A stretch of DNA of 64,000 nt. It comes from Microvirga arvi (lineage in GTDB: Bacteria; Pseudomonadota; Alphaproteobacteria; Rhizobiales; Beijerinckiaceae). Location: positions 1-64,000 of the forward strand of contig NZ_JAFEMD010000014.1 of the NCBI RefSeq assembly GCF_016892765.1. The letters are read 5' to 3'. Positions 52,827-61,416 of this stretch are shown piece after piece (position 1 is the stretch's first letter; every line of letters starts with the position of its first letter). The notes below the pieces were generated by a model. The model saw nothing but the letters and a program-made list of their open reading frames with translations, ran no database searches and was not told where the DNA came from. The position numbers and the translations under genes are program-made.

Positions 52827-54341
52827 ATGGAAAATTTTGCATCGCTCCTTCATGGTTTCGGTGTCGCCCTGACCACCTATCACGTTGCGCTGATGATGAT
52901 CGGCGTTCTGCTGGGGATCCTCGTTGGTGTTCTTCCAGGACTCGGCGCTCCCAATGGTGTTTCTCTACTACTGCCACTGACATTCACCATGGATCCGGTG
53001 GCCGCGATCATCCTGCTCACCAGCATGTACTGGGGAGCGCTCTTCGGAGGCTCGACCACATCGATCCTTTTCAACATTCCAGGTGAACCCTCGTCAGTCG
53101 CGACCACATTCGACGGTTATCCAATGGCGCGTCAGGGGCATGCCACGCAGGCCCTGACCCTTGCATTCCTGTCGGCCGGATTCGGCGCGCTGGTTGGGGT
53201 GATCCTCATTACGGTGCTGTCGACCTGGGTGGCTAAGTTCGCGCTCCGCTTTAGCTCGCCTGAATATTTCGCCGTCTACTTCCTGGCCTTTGCCAGCTTC
53301 ATCGGCCTTGGCGCCGCATCGTCTTTCAAGACGATTGTCTCCATGGGTCTCGGCTTTGCCTTTGCGGCCGTTGGGATGGATACCGTATCGGGCGGATTGC
53401 GCCTCACCTACGGCTTCAACGAACTTCTGTCGGGCATCAGCTTCCTCATCGCCGTTATCGGCCTATTCGGCATTGGAGAGCTCATGCTCACCATGGAAGA
53501 GGGGCTTCGATTCAACGGAATCAGTGCTCGGGTGAAGGTGAGCGATGTCCTCAAAACCATCAAAACCCTGCCACGCTATTGGGTAACGCTCCTGCGCAGC
53601 AGCGCTATCGGTTGCTGGATGGGCATCACGCCCGGCGGTCCGACGGCGGCTTCCTTTATGAGCTACGGACTGGCCAAGCGCCTCTCGCGCCGGAAGGATA
53701 ACTTCGGGCTAGGTGAGCCCGAAGGAGTCGTAGCTCCGGAGACGGCAGACCATGCTGCGGGTAGCAGCGCCATCTTGCCGATGCTCGCCCTTGGCGTTCC
53801 CGGCTCTGCGACGGCAGCCGTTATGATGGGCGGCCTGATGATCTGGGGCCTCAATCCGGGGCCGATGCTTTTCATCGAACGTCCCGATTTCGTATGGGGT
53901 CTGATCGCGAGCATGTATCTCGGCAACATTGTCGCCGTGCTCATGGTGCTGGCCACCATCCCGCTCTTTGCCTCGATCCTGCGCATTCCCTTTGCAATCA
54001 TCGGTCCAGTGATTGTGGTCGTGTGTTTCATCGGCGCCTACACCGTTGCGGGGCGTCCCTTCGATCTCTGGCTGGCCCTCGCTTTCGGCGTCGTGGGATA
54101 CCTGTTCAAGAAGCTTGATTACCCGATTGCGCCGCTCGTGCTCGCCATGGTGCTTGGCGACAAAGCCGAGGACGCATTCCGACAATCCATGATCATGTCC
54201 AGGGGTTCCCTGTCGATCTTCTGGTCGAACGGCCTCGTCACAACACTGATGATCATCGGTCTTGTGCTGGCTCTGGGACCCGTCCTGACCACTGCCTTCG
54301 GACGACTGATACGTCCAAAGGCTTCTTCTGCAGTGGCGTGA
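52827..54341 (+). CDS. tctA: tripartite tricarboxylate transporter large permease TctA
   Basis: This 504-residue permease has eleven to twelve helices. It shows GVLPGLGAPNGVSLLLPLTF, STTSILFNIPGEPSSVATTFDGYP (core ILFNIPGEPSSVATTFDGYP) and the second repeat MLALGVPGSATAAVMMGGLM, all typical of TctA. It completes the sodium-dependent importer with TctB and TctC. Confidence 0.94.
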   Translation: MENFASLLHGFGVALTTYHVALMMIGVLLGILVGVLPGLGAPNGVSLLLPLTFTMDPVAAIILLTSMYWGALFGGSTTSILFNIPGEPSSVATTFDGYPMARQGHATQALTLAFLSAGFGALVGVILITVLSTWVAKFALRFSSPEYFAVYFLAFASFIGLGAASSFKTIVSMGLGFAFAAVGMDTVSGGLRLTYGFNELLSGISFLIAVIGLFGIGELMLTMEEGLRFNGISARVKVSDVLKTIKTLPRYWVTLLRSSAIGCWMGITPGGPTAASFMSYGLAKRLSRRKDNFGLGEPEGVVAPETADHAAGSSAILPMLALGVPGSATAAVMMGGLMIWGLNPGPMLFIERPDFVWGLIASMYLGNIVAVLMVLATIPLFASILRIPFAIIGPVIVVVCFIGAYTVAGRPFDLWLALAFGVVGYLFKKLDYPIAPLVLAMVLGDKAEDAFRQSMIMSRGSLSIFWSNGLVTTLMIIGLVLALGPVLTTAFGRLIRPKASSAVA

Positions 54342-54383
54342 GCACTTTCTTGCGTCGCGCAAGGTGATTGTAAGGAGACTTCG

Positions 54384-55274
54384 ATGGCCGCGTCCTGTTT
54401 TGGCGCAGTGACATTTCTCGGCATTGGTCTTATGGGATCGCGCCAGGCCCGACGGCTGCTCGATGCGGGCTATCGCGTGACAGTCTGGAACCGCTCGCGT
54501 GAGAAAGCCGAGGCGCTGATCCCGTTTGGAGCCCACGTTGCCGAGACACACTCTGAGGCTGCCGCTGGCGCAGACGTTGTCATCCTCATGCTCGAGAATG
54601 GCAGCATCGTCACGGATGTGCTCTTCGCACAGGGTGTTGCGGAAGCCCTTCAGCCGGGCAGTATCCTGGTCGACATGAGTTCGATTAAGCCTGCTGAGGC
54701 TCAAGATCATGCTAAGCATTTGGCAGAACGCGGCGTTCAGCACATCGACGCGCCGGTTTCAGGTGGCACTGTCGGGGCAGAGCAGGGGACGCTGGCCATC
54801 ATGGCTGGTGGAGACGAGCAGGCGTTCTCTCGTGTGAAGCCGATATTGGACGTTATGGGCCGCGCCGTTCACGTCGGTCCGCATGGAGCGGGGCAACTTG
54901 CGAAACTCGCAAACCAGATCATTGTCGGCGTCACGATCGGCGCGGTCGCCGAGGCGCTTCTCCTCGCGCAGCGCGGAGGGGCGGATCCTGCAAAAGTCAG
55001 GGAGGCTTTGCGAGGAGGTTTTGCTGAGAGCCGGATCCTCGAGCTTCATGGTCAGCGGATGGTAGACCGAAACTTCGTGACCAAAGGTCGTTCGGTCACG
55101 CACCTGAAGGATCTCGACAATGCTCTGGACGCAGCGGAGTGTCTGGCTTTGGATGCAGTGCCTTACACATCGCTGACAGCCGAACTCTTCCGCGATCTCA
55201 TCGATAACGCGGGTGATCTCGATCACAGTGGACTGCTCGTTGAACTCGAGCGCAGGAATGCTGTCGCTCGTTAA
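54384..55274 (+). CDS. ltnD: LtnD-like beta-hydroxyacid dehydrogenase
   Basis: This 296-residue NAD(P)-dependent enzyme of the 3-hydroxyisobutyrate/tartronate-semialdehyde reductase family has FLGIGLMGSRQARRLLDAGY, WNRSREKAEA, DAPVSGGTVGAEQGTLAIM and catalytic Lys in GAGQLAKLANQ. In L-threonate breakdown LtnD oxidises L-threonate to 2-oxo-tetronate. Tartronate-semialdehyde reductase is an alternative, but context favours LtnD. It is the last gene of the plus-strand acid-sugar arm. Confidence 0.8.
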   Translation: MAASCFGAVTFLGIGLMGSRQARRLLDAGYRVTVWNRSREKAEALIPFGAHVAETHSEAAAGADVVILMLENGSIVTDVLFAQGVAEALQPGSILVDMSSIKPAEAQDHAKHLAERGVQHIDAPVSGGTVGAEQGTLAIMAGGDEQAFSRVKPILDVMGRAVHVGPHGAGQLAKLANQIIVGVTIGAVAEALLLAQRGGADPAKVREALRGGFAESRILELHGQRMVDRNFVTKGRSVTHLKDLDNALDAAECLALDAVPYTSLTAELFRDLIDNAGDLDHSGLLVELERRNAVAR

Positions 55275-55344
55275 ATCTATTCCAGAAACAACACATTTGG
55301 TCTGAGAAGAGTGGTTCTCGCCTGACAACCATTAAGAGGGGCGT

Positions 55345-55433
55345 GGCGATTGAGGGCCCGTGGGACGGCGAGGAGGCGATCACGCGGATGGCGGATCTGG
55401 ATGCGGGCGCCACGGGGGCCATGACGGGAGGGG
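55345..55433 (+). pseudogene. 89-bp fragment of a DapA-family dehydratase gene
   Basis: This stretch matches the reverse complement of 4156-4244, inside the arabinonate-pathway dehydratase gene, at 86 of 89 bases. In frame it reads IEGPWDGEEAIT and MADLDAGATGAMTGG, then homology stops abruptly at both ends. It is a remnant of a deleted paralogue or a copied fragment. The rest of 55275-55584 has no gene that I can recognise. Confidence 0.85.
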
Positions 55434-55584
55434 TTCTTATCGAGTGCACCGTTTGCAGTTACGTTCGGTTTCATGGTTCCCGAGAAGATGCTCGGTCTGA
55501 GCCAGTTGACTGGTTATACACCGGTTTCATTTGGGTGAGCTTATAGGTCACCTTCATTGAATGCGGCTTAACGGTGCGGTTTGA

Positions 55585-56277
55585 TCAAGCACTGAATAAA
55601 TCTGGGTGCTCCGCTTCGACCCGGGGGAGGGTTCGCAGAATCTCGGTCAGGTGATGGCGCATGGCCTCCGCAGCTGCGTCCTCGTCGCGCGCGTCGATGG
55701 CGGCGATGATGGCACGGTGCTGATCGATCAAGGGCAGCATGGCTTCCGGGTTGGGGAGGGTGAGCTGGCACACTCGGTCCATGTGGGCCTTGATGTCTTG
55801 GACAGCCTCCCAGGCGAGAGGGCAACCGGCGCCCTCGGCCAGAGCAATGTGGAACAGCTCGTCATAGCGCTGAAAGGCGTCATGGTCGTCCCGCCGGGCG
55901 GCTTGCTCCTGCATCTCAAGCAGATCGTTGATCCTCTCCCGGCTCTGTTGGTCAAAGGACGCGCAGGCCCGACGCACGACGGCTGTCTCAATGGCCTCTC
56001 GAACGAAACGAGCCTCCATCATCTTCCGAACTGAGATTTTAACCACCGTGGTCCCGCGCTGGGGCTGGATTTCAACAAGCCGGGTCCGGGCCAAGCCGAT
56101 AAGGGCCTCCCTGACAGGTTGGCGGGAAACGCCGTGGCGTTCAGCAATATCCTGTTCGGAAAGGCGGCTGCCGGGTGGGAGCTCAAGGGCAATGATCAGG
56201 CGGCGCAGCTCGTTCTCGATCCGTTGGGCTGCAGAGCCATGGCTGGCGGCAAAGGTCGTGGTCACAGCAGATTTCAT
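55585..56277 (-). CDS. GntR-family (FCD) regulator of the uronate cluster
   Basis: This 230-residue regulator has an N-terminal winged helix (RLSEQDIAERHGVSRQPVREAL, core HGVSRQPVREALIGLA, about residues 35-75) and an FCD domain (FQRYDELFHIALAEGAGCPL, DQHRAIIAAIDARDEDAA). It is divergent from the dctPQM-kduID-kdgF operon and very likely regulates it. The effector is probably a uronate breakdown intermediate. Confidence 0.88.
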   Translation of the reverse strand: MKSAVTTTFAASHGSAAQRIENELRRLIIALELPPGSRLSEQDIAERHGVSRQPVREALIGLARTRLVEIQPQRGTTVVKISVRKMMEARFVREAIETAVVRRACASFDQQSRERINDLLEMQEQAARRDDHDAFQRYDELFHIALAEGAGCPLAWEAVQDIKAHMDRVCQLTLPNPEAMLPLIDQHRAIIAAIDARDEDAAAEAMRHHLTEILRTLPRVEAEHPDLFSA

Positions 56278-56280
56278 CCT

Positions 56281-56297
56281 TTAGGCGAGTTGCCTAA
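56281..56297. promoter_or_regulatory. palindrome upstream of the uronate GntR gene
   Basis: TTAGGC, spacer GAGTT and GCCTAA form an inverted repeat four bases before the GntR start codon. The repeated CATAC at 56309-56321 lies next to it. Either could be an operator; position suits autoregulation. Confidence 0.35.
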
Positions 56298-56358
56298 TAT
56301 ATAAGTGCATACTACCATACAATCGTCGACCAGTTAAGTCGCGACAAGCGACGCCTGG

Positions 56359-56393
56359 TCTCGTCCAACAGGGGTGACCCCTGCCAGACGAGA
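56359..56393 (+). promoter_or_regulatory. two-tier stem-loop in the dctP leader
   Basis: TCTCGTC and GACGAGA enclose CAGGGG, loop TGA and CCCCTG, giving 7-bp and 6-bp stems separated by symmetric 3-base internal loops. It lies 64 bases before the dctP start. It may be an operator of hyphenated type or an RNA structure controlling the operon. No T-run follows. Confidence 0.45.
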
Positions 56394-56457
56394 GGTAATC
56401 CGGCCGAAGGTCTGGTTGCGAACAACAGAGCATTGAGGAAGCCTAAGGAGGAAAATG

Positions 56458-57438
56458 ATGTTGACCAAGAGAACTTTTGCTGCCGCCACCCTTGGCTTGT
56501 GGGCGGCCTTCATGAGCGGCACGGCGGGCGCTCAAACCACCCTTCGCTCCGCCGATATCCACCCGGACGGATACCCGACCGTCGAGGCGGTCAAGTATTT
56601 CGGCTCCCAGCTCGAGAAGAAGACCAACGGTCGCTACAAGGTGCAGGTGTTCCACTCGGCCCAGCTCGGCCAGGAAAAGGACACTATCGAACAGACCCGT
56701 TTCGGCGTGATCGACCTGAACCGGATCAACATGGGCCCGTTTAACAACCTCATCCCTGAGACCTTGGTCCCGTCGCTACCCTTCATCTTCCGAACTGTCG
56801 ATCACATGCGCAAGACTATGGACGGCCCTGTCGGTGAACAGATCCTGAAGGCGTTCGAACCTCACGGTCTGGTGGCGCTGGCCTTCTACGATTCGGGTGC
56901 GCGCTCGTTCTATAACTCCAAGCGCTCCATCAACTCTCCCGCGGATCTCAAGGGCATGAAGGTGCGCGTGATCCAGTCCGATCTCTTCCTCGACATGGTC
57001 AATGCGCTGGGCGCCAACGCCACGCCGATGCCCCCGGGCGAGGTCTACTCGGCGCTCCAGACGGGGGTTGTGGACGGGGCCGAGAACAATTGGCCGAGCT
57101 ACGACTCCTTCCGCCACTTCGAGGTCGCGAAGCACTACTCGCTGACGGAGCATTCCATGTCGCCGGAAGTGCTGGTGATGTCGAAGAAGAGCTTCGACAA
57201 GCTCTCACCGGAAGACCAGAAGGCAGTGCGCGAAACCGCCAAGGAATCGGTCGTCAAGATGCGCGAACTCTGGGAGGCGCGCGAGAAAGAGGCCGAGAAG
57301 AAGATCCGGGCGAGCGGCAGCCAGATCAACAATGTCGACAAGCAGCCCTTCATCGACGCCATGAAGCCGGTCTACGAGAAGTATGCCAAGGATGCAAAGG
57401 TGAAGGATCTCGTCTCCCGCATCCAGGCTATGAACTGA
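56458..57438 (+). CDS. dctP: TRAP transporter substrate-binding protein (uronate cluster)
   Basis: This 326-residue periplasmic DctP-family protein has a signal peptide ending MSGTAGA and HPDGYPTVEAVKYFGSQLE, FHSAQLGQEKDTIEQTRFG, ADLKGMKVRVIQSD with the conserved Arg, and GEVYSALQTGVVDGAENNW. The relatives with this wording bind uronates. AAGGAGG stands six bases before ATG 56458; ATG 56455 is the alternative. Confidence 0.92.
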   Translation: MLTKRTFAAATLGLWAAFMSGTAGAQTTLRSADIHPDGYPTVEAVKYFGSQLEKKTNGRYKVQVFHSAQLGQEKDTIEQTRFGVIDLNRINMGPFNNLIPETLVPSLPFIFRTVDHMRKTMDGPVGEQILKAFEPHGLVALAFYDSGARSFYNSKRSINSPADLKGMKVRVIQSDLFLDMVNALGANATPMPPGEVYSALQTGVVDGAENNWPSYDSFRHFEVAKHYSLTEHSMSPEVLVMSKKSFDKLSPEDQKAVRETAKESVVKMRELWEAREKEAEKKIRASGSQINNVDKQPFIDAMKPVYEKYAKDAKVKDLVSRIQAMN

Positions 57439-57461
57439 GTTCGATCCTCCCGAACCAACCT

Positions 57462-57481
57462 GGGCCGGCATCGGCCGGCCC
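57462..57481 (+). other. intergenic stem-loop after dctP
   Basis: GGGCCGGC, loop ATCG and GCCGGCCC form an 8-bp stem 23 bases after the dctP stop, followed by TCTTTCC. It probably stabilises the dctP message. Confidence 0.75.
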
Positions 57482-57506
57482 TCTTTCCTGCTGGAGAGTA
57501 TGTTCG

Positions 57507-58046
57507 ATGCGCGAGTATCTTGCAGGGCTATCCCGAATCCTAGCTGCCATCAATCAGGCAGCGCTTTGGATTTCCGGGGTCGGCCTCATTCTGATGACAG
57601 CCTTCGTCGGCTGGCAGGTGTTCGGGCGGTATGTGCTGAATCAGTCGCCGAGTTGGACGGAACCGGCCTCGCTCCTGCTGATGAGTTGGTTCATCCTGCT
57701 CGGCTCTGCCGTCGGGGTGCGCGACGGCAATCATCTCGGCTTTGAGATTGGTCTCCACTATGCTCCTCAAGGCCTGCGGCGCTTGATGCTCGGCGTTACC
57801 GAGGTGCTTGTGACGGTCTTCGGTGCGGCCATGGCTTGGTACGGCACTGAGCTTGCCGTGGAAACCTGGTCTGCGGCCATGCCCGGACTGCCGATCCCGC
57901 AAGGCTTGGACTATGTCCCACTCGCGGTCGGCGGCGCGCTGATCGCCCTTTTCTCATTGGAAAAATTCGTTCGCCTGCTCTCCCTGGGAGAGGACGTGCC
58001 TCTTGTGCGCGTGGACGAGCCTCATCTTGTTGCCGTGAAGGATTGA
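57507..58046 (+). CDS. dctQ: TRAP transporter small permease DctQ
   Basis: This 179-residue protein has four helices with VGWQVFGRYVLNQSPSWTEP and LLGSAVGVRDGNHLGFEI, the DctQ pattern. GGAGAG lies ten bases before the ATG. The dctM gene follows after four bases. Confidence 0.92.
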   Translation: MREYLAGLSRILAAINQAALWISGVGLILMTAFVGWQVFGRYVLNQSPSWTEPASLLLMSWFILLGSAVGVRDGNHLGFEIGLHYAPQGLRRLMLGVTEVLVTVFGAAMAWYGTELAVETWSAAMPGLPIPQGLDYVPLAVGGALIALFSLEKFVRLLSLGEDVPLVRVDEPHLVAVKD

Positions 58047-58050
58047 CGCC

Positions 58051-59331
58051 ATGGAGATGTGGGTTCTGTTCGGCGTCTTCACGCTGCTGCTTCTCATCGG
58101 CACGCCGGTGGCGTTCTGCCTCGGCATCGCTTCGCTCGCGACCATCCTCTACATGGAATTGCCGCCCGTAGTGGTTTTCCAGCAGATCAATTCCGGCATG
58201 AACGCCTTCGCCATGATGGCGATTCCGTTCTTCATCTATGCCGGCGATCTCATGATGCGAGGCGGCATCGCGGACCGGCTGATCCGTCTTGCCGCCGGCC
58301 TTGTCGGCCATCTGCGCGGCGGGCTCGGGCAGGTCAACGTGGTGGCGTCGACTCTCTTCGGCGGCATCTCCGGATCGGCCATCGCAGACGCTTCGGCGAT
58401 TGGCGGCATCATGATCCCGCAGATGGAGAAGCGCGGTTATGCCAAGGACTACAGCGTCAATGTCACGGTGAACGCCGCAATCATTGCGCTCCTGATCCCC
58501 CCCTCCCATAACATGATCATCTACTCGATTGCTGCGGGTGGTACGATCTCCGTGGCCGACCTCTTTACCGCAGGCGTCGTTCCCGGGTTTCTGCTGGCAG
58601 CGGCCCTGATGATCACGGCCTACGTGGTCGCCGTCCGTCGGGGATATCCTGCCGACCCATTTCCCGGTTTTCGGATGCTGGCTTATTTCTTCGTTTCGGC
58701 TGTGCCGGGCATCCTGCTGATCTTCATCATCTTCGGTGGCGTGCGCTCCGGCGTGTTCACGGCGACGGAGAGTTCGTGCATCGCGGTGGTCTATGCACTG
58801 CTTGTCACTCTCTTCGTCTATCGCGAGATGAACTGGGAGAACTTTGTTGAGGCGACGCTTGGCGCTGTGCGCACCACCGCGATGGTGCTCCTCGTCATCG
58901 GGACGGCCAGCGCCTTCGGTTGGCTCATGGCCTTTCTGCAGGTACCGCAGGCGACCATTGCGCTGATGAAGACCGTATCGGATAATCCAATCATTGTCCT
59001 GCTCCTCATCAACGTCATCCTGCTGGTGCTCGGCACCTTCATGGACATGGCGCCAATGATCATCATCTGCACGCCGATCTTTCTGCCGGTGATTAAGGCC
59101 TTTGGCATCGATCCGGTGCATTTCGGGGTGATCCTGATCCTGAATGCTGGTATCGGGCTCAACACGCCACCGGTCGGGTCTGTTCTCTTCGTCGGCTGCG
59201 CGGTCGGAAAGATCACCATTGGGGAAGCCATGAAGACCATCTGGCCATTCCTTGGTGCCAGCGTCCTCGTGCTGTTCCTCGTCACCTACATCCCCGGCCT
59301 GTCGCTCTGGCTTCCGGCTCTGTTCCGCTGA
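58051..59331 (+). CDS. dctM: TRAP transporter large permease DctM
   Basis: This 426-residue permease has IGTPVAFCLGIASLATI, MMAIPFFIYAGDLMMRGGIA, STLFGGISGSAIADASAIGG and the C-terminal GLNTPPVGSVLFVGCAVG. It forms the sodium-dependent importer with DctP and DctQ and presumably takes up galacturonate or an unsaturated uronate. Confidence 0.94.
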   Translation: MEMWVLFGVFTLLLLIGTPVAFCLGIASLATILYMELPPVVVFQQINSGMNAFAMMAIPFFIYAGDLMMRGGIADRLIRLAAGLVGHLRGGLGQVNVVASTLFGGISGSAIADASAIGGIMIPQMEKRGYAKDYSVNVTVNAAIIALLIPPSHNMIIYSIAAGGTISVADLFTAGVVPGFLLAAALMITAYVVAVRRGYPADPFPGFRMLAYFFVSAVPGILLIFIIFGGVRSGVFTATESSCIAVVYALLVTLFVYREMNWENFVEATLGAVRTTAMVLLVIGTASAFGWLMAFLQVPQATIALMKTVSDNPIIVLLLINVILLVLGTFMDMAPMIIICTPIFLPVIKAFGIDPVHFGVILILNAGIGLNTPPVGSVLFVGCAVGKITIGEAMKTIWPFLGASVLVLFLVTYIPGLSLWLPALFR

Positions 59332-59354
59332 TCCATTCAAACAAAGAGGCAATG

Positions 59355-60191
59355 ATGACCATCGAAGTTCGGCAGGTATGCCATCCCGAGGCCGTCCGTC
59401 ATTTCAGTTCAGCCGAACTGCGCCGGCACTTCCTGATCGAGACGCTCTTCGTCCCGGGTGAGATTAAGCTGACTTACAGCCATATCGACCGGCTTGTGGT
59501 CGGGGGCGCGACGCCGGTCGACGGCGCGCTCACGCTGGAATCCCACAAGCAGATCGGCTCCCCCAACTTCCTCGATCGCCGTGAACTCGGTGTAGTGAAT
59601 CTTGGTGGTGCAGGGCGTGTCCACACGGACGCAACCATCCATGACCTCGGCCCCCGCGATGCGCTCTACATTGCCATGGGGACTAGGGATATCCGCTTCG
59701 AGAGTGTGGATGCGTCCAATCCAGCCAAGTTCTATTTCGTCAGTACACCGGCCCATGCGCGCTTCGAGACCGTGAAGATCGGCCTCGACCGGGCCCGCCG
59801 GGTGGATTTGGGCGATGCCGCCAATGGAAACGTCCGCACGATCTTCCAGATGATCCACCCGGAGGTGTGCCGCTCCGCCCAGCTCGTGCTTGGAATGACG
59901 CAGCTCAAGCCGGGCAGCATGTGGAACACCATGCCAGCTCACCTGCACGATCGCCGCTCCGAGGTCTATGTCTATTTCGACATGCAGCCCGACACCCGCG
60001 TGTTCCACTTCATGGGCGAACCCGACGAGACGAAGCATCTCGTCGTTGCCAACGAGCAGGCAATCCTGTCGCCCGGCTGGTCGATCCATTCAGGGGTGGG
60101 CACCAGCAACTACACCTTCGTCTGGGCTATGGGTGGCGACAACCAGGACTTCACTGACATGGACATGGTGCCCATGGATGCGCTGCGTTGA
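59355..60191 (+). CDS. kduI: 5-dehydro-4-deoxy-D-glucuronate isomerase KduI
   Basis: This 278-residue cupin-type zinc isomerase converts 5-keto-4-deoxyuronate (DKI) to 2,5-diketo-3-deoxygluconate in pectin breakdown. Zinc ligands are in MPAHLHDRRSEVYVYF (His-x-His and Glu) and WSIHSGVG (His). The N-terminal half has RRHFLIETLFVPGEIKLTYSH (core FLIETLFVPGEIKLTYSH). AGAGG precedes two ATG codons; the second, at 59355, has the better spacing. Confidence 0.94.
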   Translation: MTIEVRQVCHPEAVRHFSSAELRRHFLIETLFVPGEIKLTYSHIDRLVVGGATPVDGALTLESHKQIGSPNFLDRRELGVVNLGGAGRVHTDATIHDLGPRDALYIAMGTRDIRFESVDASNPAKFYFVSTPAHARFETVKIGLDRARRVDLGDAANGNVRTIFQMIHPEVCRSAQLVLGMTQLKPGSMWNTMPAHLHDRRSEVYVYFDMQPDTRVFHFMGEPDETKHLVVANEQAILSPGWSIHSGVGTSNYTFVWAMGGDNQDFTDMDMVPMDALR

Positions 60192-60201
60192 GGAAGGCGC
60201 G

Positions 60202-60960
60202 ATGACATTCTCTTTCGATCTGACCGGCAAGACCGCTGTCGTGACCGGAGCCAATACCGGTCTCGGTCAGGGGATTGCTGTTGCTCTTGCTCAAGCGGGG
60301 GCTGCAATCGTCGCCGTCGGGCGCTCCGCTATGGACGAGACCGGGCGCCTTTGCCGCGAGGCTGGCGCCACTTTCCATAGTGTTCGGGCCGACCTGGCGA
60401 CGCTTGAACCGATCGAACGCATCGTCACTGATGCTGTCTCCGTCAGCGGCCGGATCGATATCCTCGTCAACAACGCGGGCATCATCCGGCGTGCCGATGC
60501 CATCGAGTTCACGGAGAAGGATTGGGACGACGTGATGGACGTCAATCTCAAGTCCACCTTCTTTCTGTCTCAGGCGGTAGCGCGGACCATGCTGGCAGAC
60601 GAGCGGGGCGGCAAGATCATCAATATCGCCTCGCTCCTATCCTTCCAGGGAGGCATCCGCATCCCGTCCTACACCGCAAGCAAGAGTGGGCTTGCCGGCC
60701 TGACCCGCCTCCTCGCCTGCGAATGGGCGTCCAAAGGCATCAATGTGAATGCCATTGCGCCGGGATATTTCGTGACTAACAACACCGAGGCCCTTCGCAA
60801 CGATCCGAAGCGGAGCAGCGAGATCCTAGGGCGTATTCCGGCTGGGCGCTGGGGCGAGCCCGAGGATCTTGGCGGTGCCGCCGTGTTTCTGGCATCGTCT
60901 GCAGCGGATTACATCCATGGAGTTGTATTGCCGGTGGATGGTGGATGGCTGGCACGCTGA
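60202..60960 (+). CDS. kduD: 2-dehydro-3-deoxy-D-gluconate 5-dehydrogenase KduD
   Basis: This 252-residue SDR has TGANTGLGQGIAVALAQAG, NNAGIIRRADAIEFTEKDW (typical KduD wording), catalytic Ser in INIASLLSFQGG and Tyr/Lys in SYTASKSGLAG. It reduces 2,5-diketo-3-deoxygluconate to 2-keto-3-deoxygluconate after KduI. GAGGAAGG precedes the ATG; the frame is open upstream into kduI in another frame. Confidence 0.93.
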   Translation: MTFSFDLTGKTAVVTGANTGLGQGIAVALAQAGAAIVAVGRSAMDETGRLCREAGATFHSVRADLATLEPIERIVTDAVSVSGRIDILVNNAGIIRRADAIEFTEKDWDDVMDVNLKSTFFLSQAVARTMLADERGGKIINIASLLSFQGGIRIPSYTASKSGLAGLTRLLACEWASKGINVNAIAPGYFVTNNTEALRNDPKRSSEILGRIPAGRWGEPEDLGGAAVFLASSAADYIHGVVLPVDGGWLAR

Positions 60961-60978
60961 AGAGACTTTGGAGAATCC

Positions 60979-61329
60979 ATGAACCGTATGAATCAACCTT
61001 TCGCATTCGATGCCGACACTGAATGGGAAACTGCAGGCGAAGGTATTCGCCGGAAAATCCTGACTTATAATCCCCAGGTGATGATGGTGCGGGTCGCCTT
61101 CGAGGCTGGAGCCATCGGCGTTGCACATTCGCACCCGCATATCCAATGCAGTTTGGTAGAGGAGGGTGTGTTCGATATCACGATAGCCGGCCGTACCGAG
61201 CGCCTTAAGAGCGGAGACAGTTTCCTCGTCCCATCAAACGCGGTCCATGGTGCGGTCGCGGTCGAAGCCGGAGTTCTTCTTGATGTCTTCACGCCGATGC
61301 GAGAGGACTTTGTTGCGGCAGAGCGGTGA
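60979..61329 (+). CDS. kdgF: cupin KdgF (unsaturated uronate to DKI)
   Basis: This 116-residue single-domain cupin has metal-binding His residues in AHSHPHIQCSLVEEGVFDI and a further His in SNAVHGAVA. KdgF proteins speed the linearisation of 4,5-unsaturated galacturonate to DKI, the KduI substrate. The row kduI-kduD-kdgF therefore handles pectin lyase products. No KDG kinase or aldolase gene is present here, so later steps must be elsewhere. Confidence 0.88.
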   Translation: MNRMNQPFAFDADTEWETAGEGIRRKILTYNPQVMMVRVAFEAGAIGVAHSHPHIQCSLVEEGVFDITIAGRTERLKSGDSFLVPSNAVHGAVAVEAGVLLDVFTPMREDFVAAER

Positions 61330-61416
61330 AGTAGGTGCATCTGGCTTCGCACTCGATTGACCTCTGTGCCCAGGCCTACATGCTGCCGAGCAGCGGGCGG
61401 TTTGATCAGTTGAATT

